Shown: positions 7,456 through 16,376, counted from the stretch's first letter. The stretch: DNA of 64,000 bases from Streptomyces sp. SCSIO 75703 (GCF_036607905.1 NZ_CP144555.1:1426001-1490000), one strand, 5' to 3'. The notes: generated from the letters alone by a model not told the origin. Program-made: numbers and translations.

Positions 7456-9391
7456 ACCGCGGCGCGTCCGGACCGGGCCCGGCCGCGGGCGGGCACCGGC
7501 GGTGCCGGGGGTCCGGGCGAGCGGTGAGCCCCCGGGCGTCCAGGTGTTCCAGGAGGGGGACGGCCACGCGGCGGGTGGTGTCCAGGGCCTTGCGGGCCTC
7601 GCTCAGCGTGAAGGGCTGCGGCAGTTCCCGCAGGACGGCGGCGGCGCGTTCGGCGGCGTCGGGCAGGAGCAGGATGTCCTCGCCGACCCGCAGGAGCGCC
7701 CCGGCGGCGACCGCGGCGGCCATCGCCTTGCGGGTGAGGCCCAGTTCGGCCAGCCGTCCGGCCTCCGGCGCGCGGAACGGCGACAGTTCCAGTTCCGCCC
7801 GTACGGCCTCGACGGCCGCCCGCACCGCCGGCGGCAGTGTCGGCCCCGCCCCGCCGGGCCCGTACACCCGGCCCTGTTCACGGCGCAGCCGGACCGTGCC
7901 GGGGGTGTCCGCGAGGGCGTCGACCAGGCTCCTCTCGGGCAGGCCGAGCAGGTGCCGGGCCGCCTCGGCGGGGAGGCCGGGCTCCAGCGGGTGGCGTTCG
8001 GCGTGCCGCGCCACCTCGGCGGCGAGACGGTCGCGCAACCCGGTCCAGTGAGCCGGGTCCGCCAGCCAGTCCCCGGCGACGGCCGGCATGTCGGCCGGGA
8101 CGCCCATGGCTCTCAGAAGGGCACGGCGGACGAGGCCACGGCGTCGCACCTCGCCTGCGGCGTCGGGCTGTCCGGTCATCTCGGCCAGGTCGGCCGCCCG
8201 GCGCCGGCCGGCTCCGCGCCGGGTCAGCCGGGGCGGGCGCACGTCGAGGACGGTGGCGGCGCGCGGGCGGTGTCCGCCGCCCGGCTCGCGCAGGACGGCC
8301 CGGTCGCCGACGCGCAGCGGCAGCGTCCCGGTGAGGGTGAGCCGGGCGGTGTCCGTGCCGAGCGGGCGGACCGTCACCGGGACGGCGGCCGTGCCGATGT
8401 GCAGGGTCACCGCACGGGGCAGTTCCGCGACCGGGCACCCGGTGACGCGGACGTCGGCCAGCCCGGTCGGCAGCCAGGCGTCCGGGGTCGTCAGCGCCCG
8501 GCCCCGGCCGAGGACGTCCTTGCCGGCGCCGTGGACGTTGACCGCGACGCGGGCCACCCCGGTGACCTCGGAACGCTCCTCCTGGAGGCACTGCAGTCCC
8601 CGCACCCGTACGGCGGTGCCGTCGCCGGTGGTGAGCCGGTCGCCGACGCGGAGCGTGCCGGCCGCGAGGGTGCCGGTGACGACGGTGCCGTGGCCGCGTA
8701 CGGTGAACGCCCGGTCCAGCCACAGCCGGACGTCCGCGTCGGCCGGCGGCTGCGGCAACGCGGCGGCCAGACGGGCCAGTTCGGAGCGCAGGTGGTCGAG
8801 TCCGGCGCCGGTCACCGCGCTCACCGCGACCGACGGCACGGTGCCGAGGGAGGTGGCGGCCAGCCGTTCGGTCGCGTCGGCGCGTACGGGCCCGGGGTCG
8901 GCCAGGTCGGCGCGGGTCACCGCGAGCACGGCGTGACGGACGCCGAGCGCGTCCAGGATCTCCAGGTGTTCCTGCGACTGGGGCTGCCAGCCCTGGTCGG
9001 CGGCGACCACGAAGAGCACGGCGGGGACGGGGCCGACGCCGGCGAGCATCGTGGCGACGAAGCGTTCGTGGCCCGGGACGTCGACGAAGGCGAGGGTGTC
9101 GTGGGCGGCGCCCGTCCCGGTGTCCGACGTGCCGGTGGTGCCCGGGGCGCCCGGGGCGCCGGCCGTGGTGCCCGGGGCGCCGGCGCTCCCGGCGGGGGCG
9201 GGCGCGCCGGGCAGGGGCCCGTCCGCCCCGGTGGTGCCGGCCGCGTCCACCCGGGTCCACACGAAGCCGAGGTCCAGGGTGAGACCCCGGCGGCGCTCCT
9301 CCTCGTACCGGTCGGGTTCCCTGCCGGTCAGGGCGCGGACCAGGGTGGACTTGCCGTGGTCGACGTGTCCGGCGGTGGCCAGTACCCGCAT
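7454..9391 (-). CDS. selB: Selenocysteine-specific elongation factor SelB
   Basis: A 645-aa translation factor that delivers Sec-tRNA to UGA codons marked by a SECIS hairpin. The GTPase domain begins at once: GHVDHGKST (residues 8-16) is the P-loop, then RGLTLDLGF switch I and DVPGHERFV switch II. An alanine/glycine/proline-rich insert at about residues 55-95 separates the two switches. Domains 2 and 3 follow, then winged-helix modules in the last ~250 residues that bind the SECIS. Its likely client is the formate dehydrogenase at 52152. It starts at ATG 9391, six bases after the selA stop, so selA and selB form one operon. Confidence 0.95.
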   Translation of the reverse strand: MRVLATAGHVDHGKSTLVRALTGREPDRYEEERRRGLTLDLGFVWTRVDAAGTTGADGPLPGAPAPAGSAGAPGTTAGAPGAPGTTGTSDTGTGAAHDTLAFVDVPGHERFVATMLAGVGPVPAVLFVVAADQGWQPQSQEHLEILDALGVRHAVLAVTRADLADPGPVRADATERLAATSLGTVPSVAVSAVTGAGLDHLRSELARLAAALPQPPADADVRLWLDRAFTVRGHGTVVTGTLAAGTLRVGDRLTTGDGTAVRVRGLQCLQEERSEVTGVARVAVNVHGAGKDVLGRGRALTTPDAWLPTGLADVRVTGCPVAELPRAVTLHIGTAAVPVTVRPLGTDTARLTLTGTLPLRVGDRAVLREPGGGHRPRAATVLDVRPPRLTRRGAGRRRAADLAEMTGQPDAAGEVRRRGLVRRALLRAMGVPADMPAVAGDWLADPAHWTGLRDRLAAEVARHAERHPLEPGLPAEAARHLLGLPERSLVDALADTPGTVRLRREQGRVYGPGGAGPTLPPAVRAAVEAVRAELELSPFRAPEAGRLAELGLTRKAMAAAVAAGALLRVGEDILLLPDAAERAAAVLRELPQPFTLSEARKALDTTRRVAVPLLEHLDARGLTARPDPRHRRCPPAAGPGPDAPR

Positions 9392-9396
9392 CCTCC

Positions 9397-10935
9397 CTAC
9401 CTCCCCGCCGCCGACCGCACGGCGTTGGCGAGCCGGGCGTCGTCCGGCTCCGGCACCGAGCGCAGGTCGAGCAGGCAGCGGCCCGCCTCCAGCCTGCCCA
9501 CCACGGGGTCGGTCCCGCCGCGCAGGGCGGCGGCGTACCGCTCGGGCAGGGAGAGCGCCGCGCTGGGCAGCGTCACGCCGGGGGCGCCGCCGCCGCCGAC
9601 CGTGGCGGTGCTGGGGACCGCCCGCGCGTCGACGCCGTCGGCGGACAGGGCGGCGGCGAGCCGTTCGGCGCGGCGGGTCAGCGCGGCCGGGTCGGCGTCC
9701 AGGGCCTCGGCGGTGGGGGTGCCGGGTCCGGTGAGGGTGGCCTCCAGCGCGGCCAGGGTCAGTTTGTCGACGCGCAGGGCGCGGGCGAGGGGGTGCCGGG
9801 CGAGGGTACGGACGGTGTCCTCGCGGCCGAGGAGCAGTCCGCACTGGGGTCCGCCGAGCAGTTTGTCACCGCTGGCGGTGACGAGGGCGGCGCCCGCGCG
9901 CAGCGGGGTCCGCGCGTCGGGTTCCTCGGGCAGCAGCGGGTGGGGGGCGAGCAGCCCGGAGCCGATGTCGACGACGACGGGGACGCCGAGGGGGACGAGG
10001 TCGCCGACCTCGGCGGCACGGGTGAAGCCGGTGACCCGGAAGTTGGACGGGTGCACCTTGAGGATGAACGCCGTGTCGGGGCCGAGCGCGTCGGCGTAGT
10101 CGGCGGGCGTGGTGCGGTTCGTCGTGCCGACCTCGCGCAGCCGGGCGCCGGTGGAGACCAGCAGGTCGGGCAGGCGGAATCCGTCGCCGATCTCCACCAT
10201 CTCGCCCCGGCTGACGACGATCTCGCGGCCGGCGGCGAGCGCGGTGGCGGTCAGGACGAGGGCGGCGGCCCCGTTGTTGACGACGTGGACGGCTTCGGCG
10301 GACGGCACCCGGTCGTGGAGCGCGGCGAGCGCGGTCCGGCCGCGGCGGGCGCGGGCGCCGGTGCGCAGGTCGAGTTCGACGTCGGTGGGCCCGGCGGCGT
10401 CCCACACCGCGTGCCGGGCGGCCGGGGAGAGCGCGGCGCGGCCGAGGTTGGTGTGCAGCAGGACGCCGGTGGCGTTGAGGACGGGGCGCAGGCCGCTCGC
10501 GGCGCGCGGCAGCAGGGCGACGGCCGCGTCGGCGACCTCGCCGGGCGCGAGGGTGCCCGCGCGGGCGCGCTCCTGCGCCCGGTGGACGGCCGCCTTCACC
10601 CGTACCGCGCCGAGCCGGGCGACGGCCTCCCGCAGCCGGGGGTCGGCCAGCAGGCGGTCGGTGCGGGGGACGCGGCGACGGGGGTCGGGGGCACCGGGCC
10701 CGTCCGCGCCCGTTCCGCCCTTCGCCCCGGCGGCCTCCGTGCCGCCACCCGTGCCGACGGTCGCCGCTGCGCCGGCCGCCCCGACGGCCCCCGTTCCGCC
10801 AACCGGCCCGGCGGCGCCCGTCGCGCTCACCGCCCTGGTGGTGTCCCTTCCGCCATCCGCCCCGACGGCCCCCGTTCCGCCATCCGCCCCGGCGGCCCCC
10901 GCCACTCGCCGCCCTGACGTGACCCGCTGGTCCAC
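9397..10935 (-). CDS. selA: L-seryl-tRNA(Sec) selenium transferase SelA, with a low-complexity N-terminus
   Basis: A PLP enzyme that converts Ser-tRNA(Sec) to Sec-tRNA(Sec) using selenophosphate. The catalytic lysine is K358 in ASGDKLLGGPQ. Other family motifs are NATGVLLHTNLGRA, VVNNGAAA, and VVDIGSGLL. The recognisable SelA body begins at about residue 86 (RRRVPRTDRLLADPRL). The ~85 residues before it are Gly/Ala-rich and encoded by imperfect DNA repeats, for example copies near 10776 and 10857 sharing CCCCGACGGCCCCCGTTCC. The true start is therefore uncertain: GTG 10830 is a shorter option, still inside the tract. Without the tract the protein would have the usual ~430 residues. Confidence 0.9.
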   Translation of the reverse strand: MDQRVTSGRRVAGAAGADGGTGAVGADGGRDTTRAVSATGAAGPVGGTGAVGAAGAAATVGTGGGTEAAGAKGGTGADGPGAPDPRRRVPRTDRLLADPRLREAVARLGAVRVKAAVHRAQERARAGTLAPGEVADAAVALLPRAASGLRPVLNATGVLLHTNLGRAALSPAARHAVWDAAGPTDVELDLRTGARARRGRTALAALHDRVPSAEAVHVVNNGAAALVLTATALAAGREIVVSRGEMVEIGDGFRLPDLLVSTGARLREVGTTNRTTPADYADALGPDTAFILKVHPSNFRVTGFTRAAEVGDLVPLGVPVVVDIGSGLLAPHPLLPEEPDARTPLRAGAALVTASGDKLLGGPQCGLLLGREDTVRTLARHPLARALRVDKLTLAALEATLTGPGTPTAEALDADPAALTRRAERLAAALSADGVDARAVPSTATVGGGGAPGVTLPSAALSLPERYAAALRGGTDPVVGRLEAGRCLLDLRSVPEPDDARLANAVRSAAGR

Positions 10936-11129
10936 GTACGCCCTCCGTTCCGGCCCGGTTCCCCTGGTCCGCCTCGCTCACCCGCTTCGCCCGCCTCGTC
11001 CACGGGTGCGGTGCGCCCATCGTCTCCCGGTGCCCCGATACCGGCCGGGGACACGCCGGAAGCACCCGGCCGGGACCCCCGCCCCGGCCCCGCCGACGCC
11101 GTCCGCCCCCGACCCCGCTGACAGCCCCC

Positions 11130-11173
11130 GTCAGCGGAATGCCAGCGGGATGCCAGCGGCAGGCATGCCGAAC
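11130..11173 (+). promoter_or_regulatory. Three 11-bp direct repeats, candidate SARP operator
   Basis: CAGCGG occurs at 11132, 11143 and 11154, exactly 11 bp apart, within the units GTCAGCGGAAT, GCCAGCGGGAT and GCCAGCGGCAG. Direct repeats at 11-bp spacing next to a -10 region are what SARP activators bind. GCTGAC at 11117-11122 pairs with GTCAGC at 11130-11135. The precursor ATG is ~100 bases downstream, and a SARP gene lies at 12053. Apart from this, the gap 10936-11263 holds only the presumed selA promoter. Confidence 0.55.
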
Positions 11174-11263
11174 GGTGAGCGGGGGGCGCTGGAATGGGTC
11201 GCGTACCCCACCCCGGCGACGGCCGTCGGCCACGGCGGTCCGCCCGAACCCACGGGAGGCACC

Positions 11264-11434
11264 ATGAACCAGGACCTGAGCACCCTCGCGGACGAGATCC
11301 TCGAGCTGGAGGCCGAGACCTTCGAGATCTCGGACTACTCGGACGCCAGCGAGGTCGTGCTGGCCGGCTGCACCAGCACCAGCTCCACCTCGACCTCCAG
11401 CTCCACCTGCAGCACCACCTCCTGCTCCGCCTGA
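11264..11434 (+). CDS. Thiazolylpeptide-type RiPP precursor peptide
   Basis: A 56-aa precursor. The leader (~1-35) is acidic, with LADEILELEAETFEISDYSD followed by ASEVVLAG, the style of thiopeptide/TOMM leaders that bind an ocin-ThiF or PqqD-like recognition domain. The last 21 residues contain 10 Ser, 7 Thr, 3 Cys (core positions 1, 14 and 19) and a final Ala, so 20 of 21 side chains can be cyclised or dehydrated. Cleavage probably falls near Gly35-Cys36, but this is not proven. ATG 11264 follows GGGAGGC. The gene stands alone between selA (divergent) and the regulator, with possible SARP sites upstream. The core DNA is quasi-repetitive (ACC/AGC/TCC codons), so its length may vary between strains. 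Confidence 0.9.
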   Translation: MNQDLSTLADEILELEAETFEISDYSDASEVVLAGCTSTSSTSTSSSTCSTTSCSA

Positions 11435-11540
11435 CCCGCACGAGGTGACGCGGCGCCCGGCCGGCGCCCCCTCCCCCTTCGGAGGCGGGCGCGGGCCGGG
11501 CGTTCGGCGTGCCCGGAAACGGCCGGCGGACACTCCCCAG

Positions 11541-11580
11541 GACACCCGGACACCCGGACACGCGGACACGCGGACACGCG
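11541..11580. repeat. 8-bp tandem repeat
   Basis: Five consecutive octamers, GACACCCG twice then GACACGCG three times, followed by a partial unit GACGCCG. It lies in the non-coding gap between the precursor and its regulator. No function can be assigned. Confidence 0.7.
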
Positions 11581-11762
11581 GACGCCGTCCCGCCCCGGTC
11601 CGGGCACGGCCCCGCGCCCGGGCCGGCGTTCCGCGGGTGAACGCCCCGGCAACCCGGCGCGAACGCCGTACCGCCCCCGGTGCGCCGCCCTCGGGGCGCC
11701 CCCTCCCGCCTGGGCCGGGAGACAGGCCCGCCACCTGTAACGATGCTGACTTCAGGCGGATT

Positions 11763-11775
11763 TGACACGGTGTCA
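11763..11775. promoter_or_regulatory. Perfect 13-bp palindrome upstream of the SARP gene
   Basis: TGACACGGTGTCA is a perfect odd-length palindrome. It lies between two GGATT copies (11758 and 11782, 24 bp apart), in a less GC-rich part of the 618-base gap 11435-12052. It could be an operator controlling the cluster regulator. Nothing else in that gap beyond the tandem repeat and a weak promoter candidate was recognised. Confidence 0.35.
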
Positions 11776-11815
11776 GTGGCCGGATTCCGTCGGTCAGGCA
11801 TTTCACAATCCCCTC

Positions 11816-11844
11816 TTGACCCCCGATCTACGCCGGTAGACACT
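11816..11844 (+). promoter_or_regulatory. Weak promoter candidate for the SARP gene
   Basis: TTGACC at 11816-11821 resembles a -35 box. The possible -10 is GACACT at 17-bp spacing or TAGACA at 15 bp, and neither is strong. It would leave a long untranslated leader before GTG 12053. Confidence 0.25.
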
Positions 11845-12052
11845 CACCACTGCCACAAGACCGAACGTTTTCGTGCGGAACGACTTCACACGTGCTCCGT
11901 CCGTCCCCTGTGCGCCCGTACACCGGGAGGACCGGGGTCCTGTGTGAGCCACCGCCCCCCACGAGGGGCGGCCTCGGCGGCAGGACACGGCTTCCCGGAG
12001 GGTGCCGTGGTGCGCCGGACCCGGCAGGTGTTCGACGTCTACGGGGGACCCG

Positions 12053-14002
12053 GTGCGTTTTCAGTTGCTCGGCCCGCTCAGCATCACCGACGGCCACGAC
12101 GTGGCCGTCCTCCCGCCGGCCAAGCCCACCTCACTGCTCGCGGCGCTGCTGGTACGGCCCGGTGAGGTGGTCCCGGCGGACCGCCTGCGCAGGGCGGTGT
12201 GGGGTGAGGCCCAGCCGGCGGCGGCCAAGGCCGCGCTGCAGAGCTGCGTGCTGCGGCTGCGGCGGCTCTTCTCGAAGTACGGCGTGGAGGAACGGTCGGT
12301 GCTCGCGGTGGCCGGCGGCTACCGGCTCTCGGCCGACGGCGACACCCTCGACCTGCTGCACTTCCGCCGCCTGGTGTCCGAGGCGGCCGTCGCGGGCGAC
12401 TCCGAACTCCCCCTGCTGCGCACGGCGCTGGGGCTGTGGCGGGGCCCGCTTCTCGCCAACGTGCCCTCGGAACTGCTGCACCGGGACGAGGTGCCCCGGC
12501 TGGTCGAGGAACGGCTGCGCGTCCTGGAGCGGGTCTGCGAGATCCAGTTGGCCCGGGGGCGGTCCCGGGAGGTCCTGGTGGACCTCTGGGAGGCCACCCG
12601 GACCCACCCCCAGCACGAGGGATTCGCCGCCCAGTTGATGCGGGCCCTCTACCGGGCGGGCCGTCAGCGGGAGGCGCTGGCCGAGTACGGGCGCATCCGC
12701 TCCCACCTGCGGGACGAACTCGGCGTCGACCCCGGCGCGGAACTGCGGGGGCTGGAACTGGCCATCCTGCGCGGCGAGGAACCCCACCGCCCGGCCGACG
12801 GGCCCGCGGCGCTCACCCGGCCCCGCCCGCCGCACGAGCCGCCCGCCGTCGACCGCGCCGGGACCACCGCCGCCGCCCGGGACGACGGGCCCGCACCCGG
12901 CCGGTGCGCCACGCTCGACCTCCCGCCCCCTTCCCCGCCCGCCGCCGCGCCCGCGCCCCCGCCCCCCGTCGGCCCGGAGCCGGCGCACCCGCCCCGACCG
13001 GCGCTGCCCCGCGTCCCCGGCTTCACCGGCCGCGCCCGCGAGAGCGCCGATCTCGTCGCCCGTCTGGACGGCGGACCGGCGGACGGGCGGAGCGACGCCG
13101 CGCCCGTCCTCGCGGTGATCTCCGGCGGCCCCGGCATGGGCAAGACGGCGCTGGCCCTGCACGCCGCCCGGCTGGCGGCCGACCGGTATCCGGGGGGCGG
13201 GGTGCTGGTGCCGCTGACCGGCCCCGACGGCCGCCCGCGCCGCGCCGAGGAGGCCGCGGCGGCCCTGCGCGCCGCGCTCCCCGGCGCCGGCCGCGGCCCG
13301 TGCCTGGTGATCCTCGACGACGTGGTCCACCCGGACCAGGTGCGCGGACTGCTCGACCTGACCGGGCGCGGTGCCGTCCTGGTCACCAGCCGGCTCGGAC
13401 TGGCCGCGCTGGTCGCCACGCACGGAGCCGCGGTGCTGCGCCTGGGCGCGCTGCCGCCCCGGGACTCCCACGCGCTGTTCACCTCCGTCCTGGGCGCCGG
13501 GCGGGTCGCGGCCGAGGCCGCCGCCGCCCGCGCCCTCGCCGACACCTGCGGGCACGTGCCGCTGGCGCTGCGGATCGCCGCCGCCCGGCTGCTGACCCGG
13601 CCGAAGCTGCGCCTGGCGGACTACACGGCGTGGCTGCGCCGGGACCTGCCCGGCCGGCTCGCGCTGCCCGACGATCCGCGGATGTCCGTACCGCTGGCCC
13701 TGGACGGGGCGCTGGACCGGCTGCCCGGTCCGCTGGGCGAGGCGCATCTGCGGCTGGCGCGGCTCGGCGGACGGATCACCCCGGCGGGCGCGGCCGGCGC
13801 GCTCCGCGTTCCGGAGACCCGGGCCGAGGAAGTGCTCGAACGCCTCCTCGATGCCGGGCTCCTGGACGAGGAGCAACCCGCCGCGCTCCAGATGAACCCC
13901 CTGTTCCGCGCGCACGCGCTGCACCGGGCCGCCCGGACCGGCGGACTCCCGCCGGCCGTCGCCGTCCCGCAGCGGCGGGCGCTGCCGTCCGGAGCCACCT
14001 GA
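12053..14002 (+). CDS. SARP-family regulator with NB-ARC-type ATPase domain
   Basis: A 649-aa AfsR-like activator. Residues 1-~95 are an OmpR-type winged helix (FQLLGPLSI, ADRLRRAVWG). Residues ~100-245 are the bacterial transcriptional activator domain with QLMRALYRAGRQREALAEY. A proline/alanine linker (~255-325) leads to an ATPase: Walker A SGGPGMGKTALAL with K364 and Walker B LVILDDVV. AfsR's C-terminal TPR region is absent. GTG 12053 follows GGGGGA, and MRFQLLGPL is the usual SARP start. It is probably the pathway-specific activator of the RiPP genes, acting on the repeats at 11130. The next gene begins 118 bases later on the same strand. Confidence 0.9.
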   Translation: MRFQLLGPLSITDGHDVAVLPPAKPTSLLAALLVRPGEVVPADRLRRAVWGEAQPAAAKAALQSCVLRLRRLFSKYGVEERSVLAVAGGYRLSADGDTLDLLHFRRLVSEAAVAGDSELPLLRTALGLWRGPLLANVPSELLHRDEVPRLVEERLRVLERVCEIQLARGRSREVLVDLWEATRTHPQHEGFAAQLMRALYRAGRQREALAEYGRIRSHLRDELGVDPGAELRGLELAILRGEEPHRPADGPAALTRPRPPHEPPAVDRAGTTAAARDDGPAPGRCATLDLPPPSPPAAAPAPPPPVGPEPAHPPRPALPRVPGFTGRARESADLVARLDGGPADGRSDAAPVLAVISGGPGMGKTALALHAARLAADRYPGGGVLVPLTGPDGRPRRAEEAAAALRAALPGAGRGPCLVILDDVVHPDQVRGLLDLTGRGAVLVTSRLGLAALVATHGAAVLRLGALPPRDSHALFTSVLGAGRVAAEAAAARALADTCGHVPLALRIAAARLLTRPKLRLADYTAWLRRDLPGRLALPDDPRMSVPLALDGALDRLPGPLGEAHLRLARLGGRITPAGAAGALRVPETRAEEVLERLLDAGLLDEEQPAALQMNPLFRAHALHRAARTGGLPPAVAVPQRRALPSGAT

Positions 14003-14120
14003 CGGCCGCCGGGCGCGCCGTGGTCCGGCCCGGCCCCGCCGGCCCGCACCCGTGCCCACCTCGTTTCCCCCCGAACCACCCGAGTGGCCCCCAGGCCCCG
14101 ACCCGGAGGTGTGACCCCGC

Positions 14121-16376
14121 ATGCCCAGGACGCCGTACGAGGAGACCGCCGACACCCGGCCGCGGGTGCGCCGCGACGTGCTGTACACCGAGACGCCGAC
14201 CGGCGTGGTCTTCCACAACGCCGACGGCGGCTTCCAGCTCAGCTCGCCGTCCGCCTACCGGTTCGCCACCCTGCTCGTCCCGCACCTGGACGGCGCCCGG
14301 ACCGTGGCGGAGATCTGCCAGGGCTTCCGGGAGCCGCAGAAGGCGATGGTGGGCGGGCTGGTCAAGGCGCTCTACGCCCGCGGCTTCGCCCGCCCCGTAC
14401 CCGGCCCGGCCGAGGCGAGACGCGGGGCCGCCCTCGACCCCGCGGTCACCGGGCGCTTCGCCCCGCAGATCGCCTACGTCGACCACTACGCCGACGACGC
14501 CGAGCGCCGCTTCGCCGCGTTCCGCGACACCCGCGTGGCGGTGCTCGGCGACGGGCCGGTCGCCCGCTGGTGCGCGCTGTCCCTGCTGCGCAACGGCTGC
14601 GCCCACGTCGGCGTGGACCGGGCCCTCGCCGAGAACCCGGCCGGGGAGGGCGAGTTCGCCCCCGTACGGGAGGAGGCCGAGGAACTGGCCGCGGCGGGCA
14701 GCCCGGCCGAGGTGGCGGTGCTGCCGGGCGCGGCGTCCGGCGGCGCGGGCGGCTGGGCCGCGTACGAGGGGTACGGCGTGGTGATCGCGGCGGGGGGCCA
14801 CGACGCGTTCCGGACCACGCTCGCGCTGCTCGGGGAGGGCGTGCCGCGAGGGCGGCTCCTGCTGCCCGCCTGGACGTTCGGGCGCCGGGCGGTGGTCGGG
14901 CCGGTCGCCGCGCCCGGCGTCGCGGGCTGCCCGGCCTGCGCGGCGCTGCGGCTCGGCGCGAGCGGGGACCCGGCGGTCGCGGCGGAACTGTGGAGCGGAC
15001 TGGCCCTCCGGGACTCCCCCGGACGGGTGCCGCGCGGGCCGCTGGCCGCGATGCTGGGCAACCTGCTCGGGTACGAGGTGTTCCGGCTGGTCACCGAGGC
15101 GTTGCCGGCGGAGACGCGGGGGCAGGTGCTGCTCCAGGACATGGCGTCCTTCGACGTCCAGGCGGAACGGCTGCTGCCGCACCCGCGCTGCCCGCACTGC
15201 CGGACGCCGGCCGCCGCCGTCGAGCCGGTGGACCTGGGCGAGGCTCCCGGGCGGCCCGCGTTCCGGCCGGTGGTGGCCGCCGCGCCGGACGACGGGGCGG
15301 CCGAGGGCCCCCTCGCCGACCTCGACGAGCGCGGGCTCGCGGTGCGGCCGTCGGTCGGCGTCTTCACCCGGTACGCGGACGAGCCGGTCACCCAGACCCC
15401 GCTGAAGGCGGGCGCCGTGGAGGTCCCGCTCGGCGCGGCCGGCACCCGGACCGTGGTCGCCTTCGACGTGCACCACACGGCGGGGGCCCGGCTGCGGGCG
15501 CTGGAGGCCGCCGCCGCGGTCTACGCCGAGCACGTGGTGCCCGCGGCGCCCGCGGCCGGTGACGAGGCGGTGCCCGCGGTGGCACCGGAGTCGCTGACCA
15601 CGGCGGCCGGGGCCGGCGAGGGGCCGGTCGGCTCGTGGGCGGCGGCGGTGTCGCTGCTGACGAAGGAGCGGGCGCGGGTGCCGGCGGGCGCGGTCCGGCC
15701 CTTCGGTCCGGACAACGCGGACCGCCGGTTCGAGCCGACCCGGGCCGGGGCGGGCGCGGGCGCGGGGCTGCCGGGGGCGGCGGCGGCCGGGCTGCTGTCC
15801 GCGCTCGCCCACGACGCGCTGCTGCGGGCGGTGCGGGGCGCCGGGCGGACGGCGGTGCTGCCCCCCGCGCTCCTCGGTGACGATCCGGAGACGACCTTCC
15901 TGCTGCGGTCCGCCGGGCACCTGGGGCTGGACGTCGACCTGCTCGACCTCGGGGAGGCCGGGCACAGCGGCGTCTGCGTGGTGCTGGCCCGGACGCGGCC
16001 GGCGAAGGGGCGGGGCCGCTGGGCGGTGGGCGCCGCGCTGGAGCGTACGGCGGCGGCCGTGGACGCGCTGCGGGACCTGCTCGGGGAGGCGCAGCTCGCC
16101 GCGGAGGGCGTGCTGGGCGCCCCCGACACCGGCGACCCGCTCCTGGCCGACCTCGACCCGGCCCTGATACCGGTCACGGCCGGGGCCGCGCCGTCCCCGG
16201 ACGGGGACTCCCCCGGGGGCCGGCCGCCGGTCGCGGGCTGGGCGGACGTGCTGGCCCGGCTGGCCGCCGCCGGCCGGGACGCCTTCGTGGTGCCGACGCA
16301 CGCGGCCGACCTGCCCGCCGCCGGTCTGCACACCGTGCGGGTGCTGCTCACCAAGGCGGCCGGCGATGACCGCTGA
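14121..16376 (+). CDS. Ocin-ThiF-like TOMM precursor leader-binding F protein
   Basis: A 751-aa protein. In azole-forming RiPP clusters such proteins bind the leader and activate the partner YcaO. The N-terminal ~95 residues (VLYTETPTGVVFHNADGGFQ, then a short helical region) look like a RiPP recognition element. An E1/ThiF-like fold follows, with a nucleotide-binding-like RVAVLGDGPVARW. Two CxxC pairs (C270/C273 and C357/C360) form the structural zinc site. The C-terminal ~370 residues resemble a degenerate YcaO-like region. It overlaps the first YcaO gene by 11 bases, which indicates a tightly coupled pair. It is the only F-type protein for two YcaO enzymes. ATG 14121 follows GGAGGTGTGA. 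Confidence 0.88.
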   Translation: MPRTPYEETADTRPRVRRDVLYTETPTGVVFHNADGGFQLSSPSAYRFATLLVPHLDGARTVAEICQGFREPQKAMVGGLVKALYARGFARPVPGPAEARRGAALDPAVTGRFAPQIAYVDHYADDAERRFAAFRDTRVAVLGDGPVARWCALSLLRNGCAHVGVDRALAENPAGEGEFAPVREEAEELAAAGSPAEVAVLPGAASGGAGGWAAYEGYGVVIAAGGHDAFRTTLALLGEGVPRGRLLLPAWTFGRRAVVGPVAAPGVAGCPACAALRLGASGDPAVAAELWSGLALRDSPGRVPRGPLAAMLGNLLGYEVFRLVTEALPAETRGQVLLQDMASFDVQAERLLPHPRCPHCRTPAAAVEPVDLGEAPGRPAFRPVVAAAPDDGAAEGPLADLDERGLAVRPSVGVFTRYADEPVTQTPLKAGAVEVPLGAAGTRTVVAFDVHHTAGARLRALEAAAAVYAEHVVPAAPAAGDEAVPAVAPESLTTAAGAGEGPVGSWAAAVSLLTKERARVPAGAVRPFGPDNADRRFEPTRAGAGAGAGLPGAAAAGLLSALAHDALLRAVRGAGRTAVLPPALLGDDPETTFLLRSAGHLGLDVDLLDLGEAGHSGVCVVLARTRPAKGRGRWAVGAALERTAAAVDALRDLLGEAQLAAEGVLGAPDTGDPLLADLDPALIPVTAGAAPSPDGDSPGGRPPVAGWADVLARLAAAGRDAFVVPTHAADLPAAGLHTVRVLLTKAAGDDR

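Noticed and set aside
10109..11434. A 441-aa frame ending in the precursor peptide
   Set aside because: It runs antisense through selA and has Ser/Ala/Arg-rich composition. Only the part from ATG 11264 with its own GGGAGGC and leader motif is credible.
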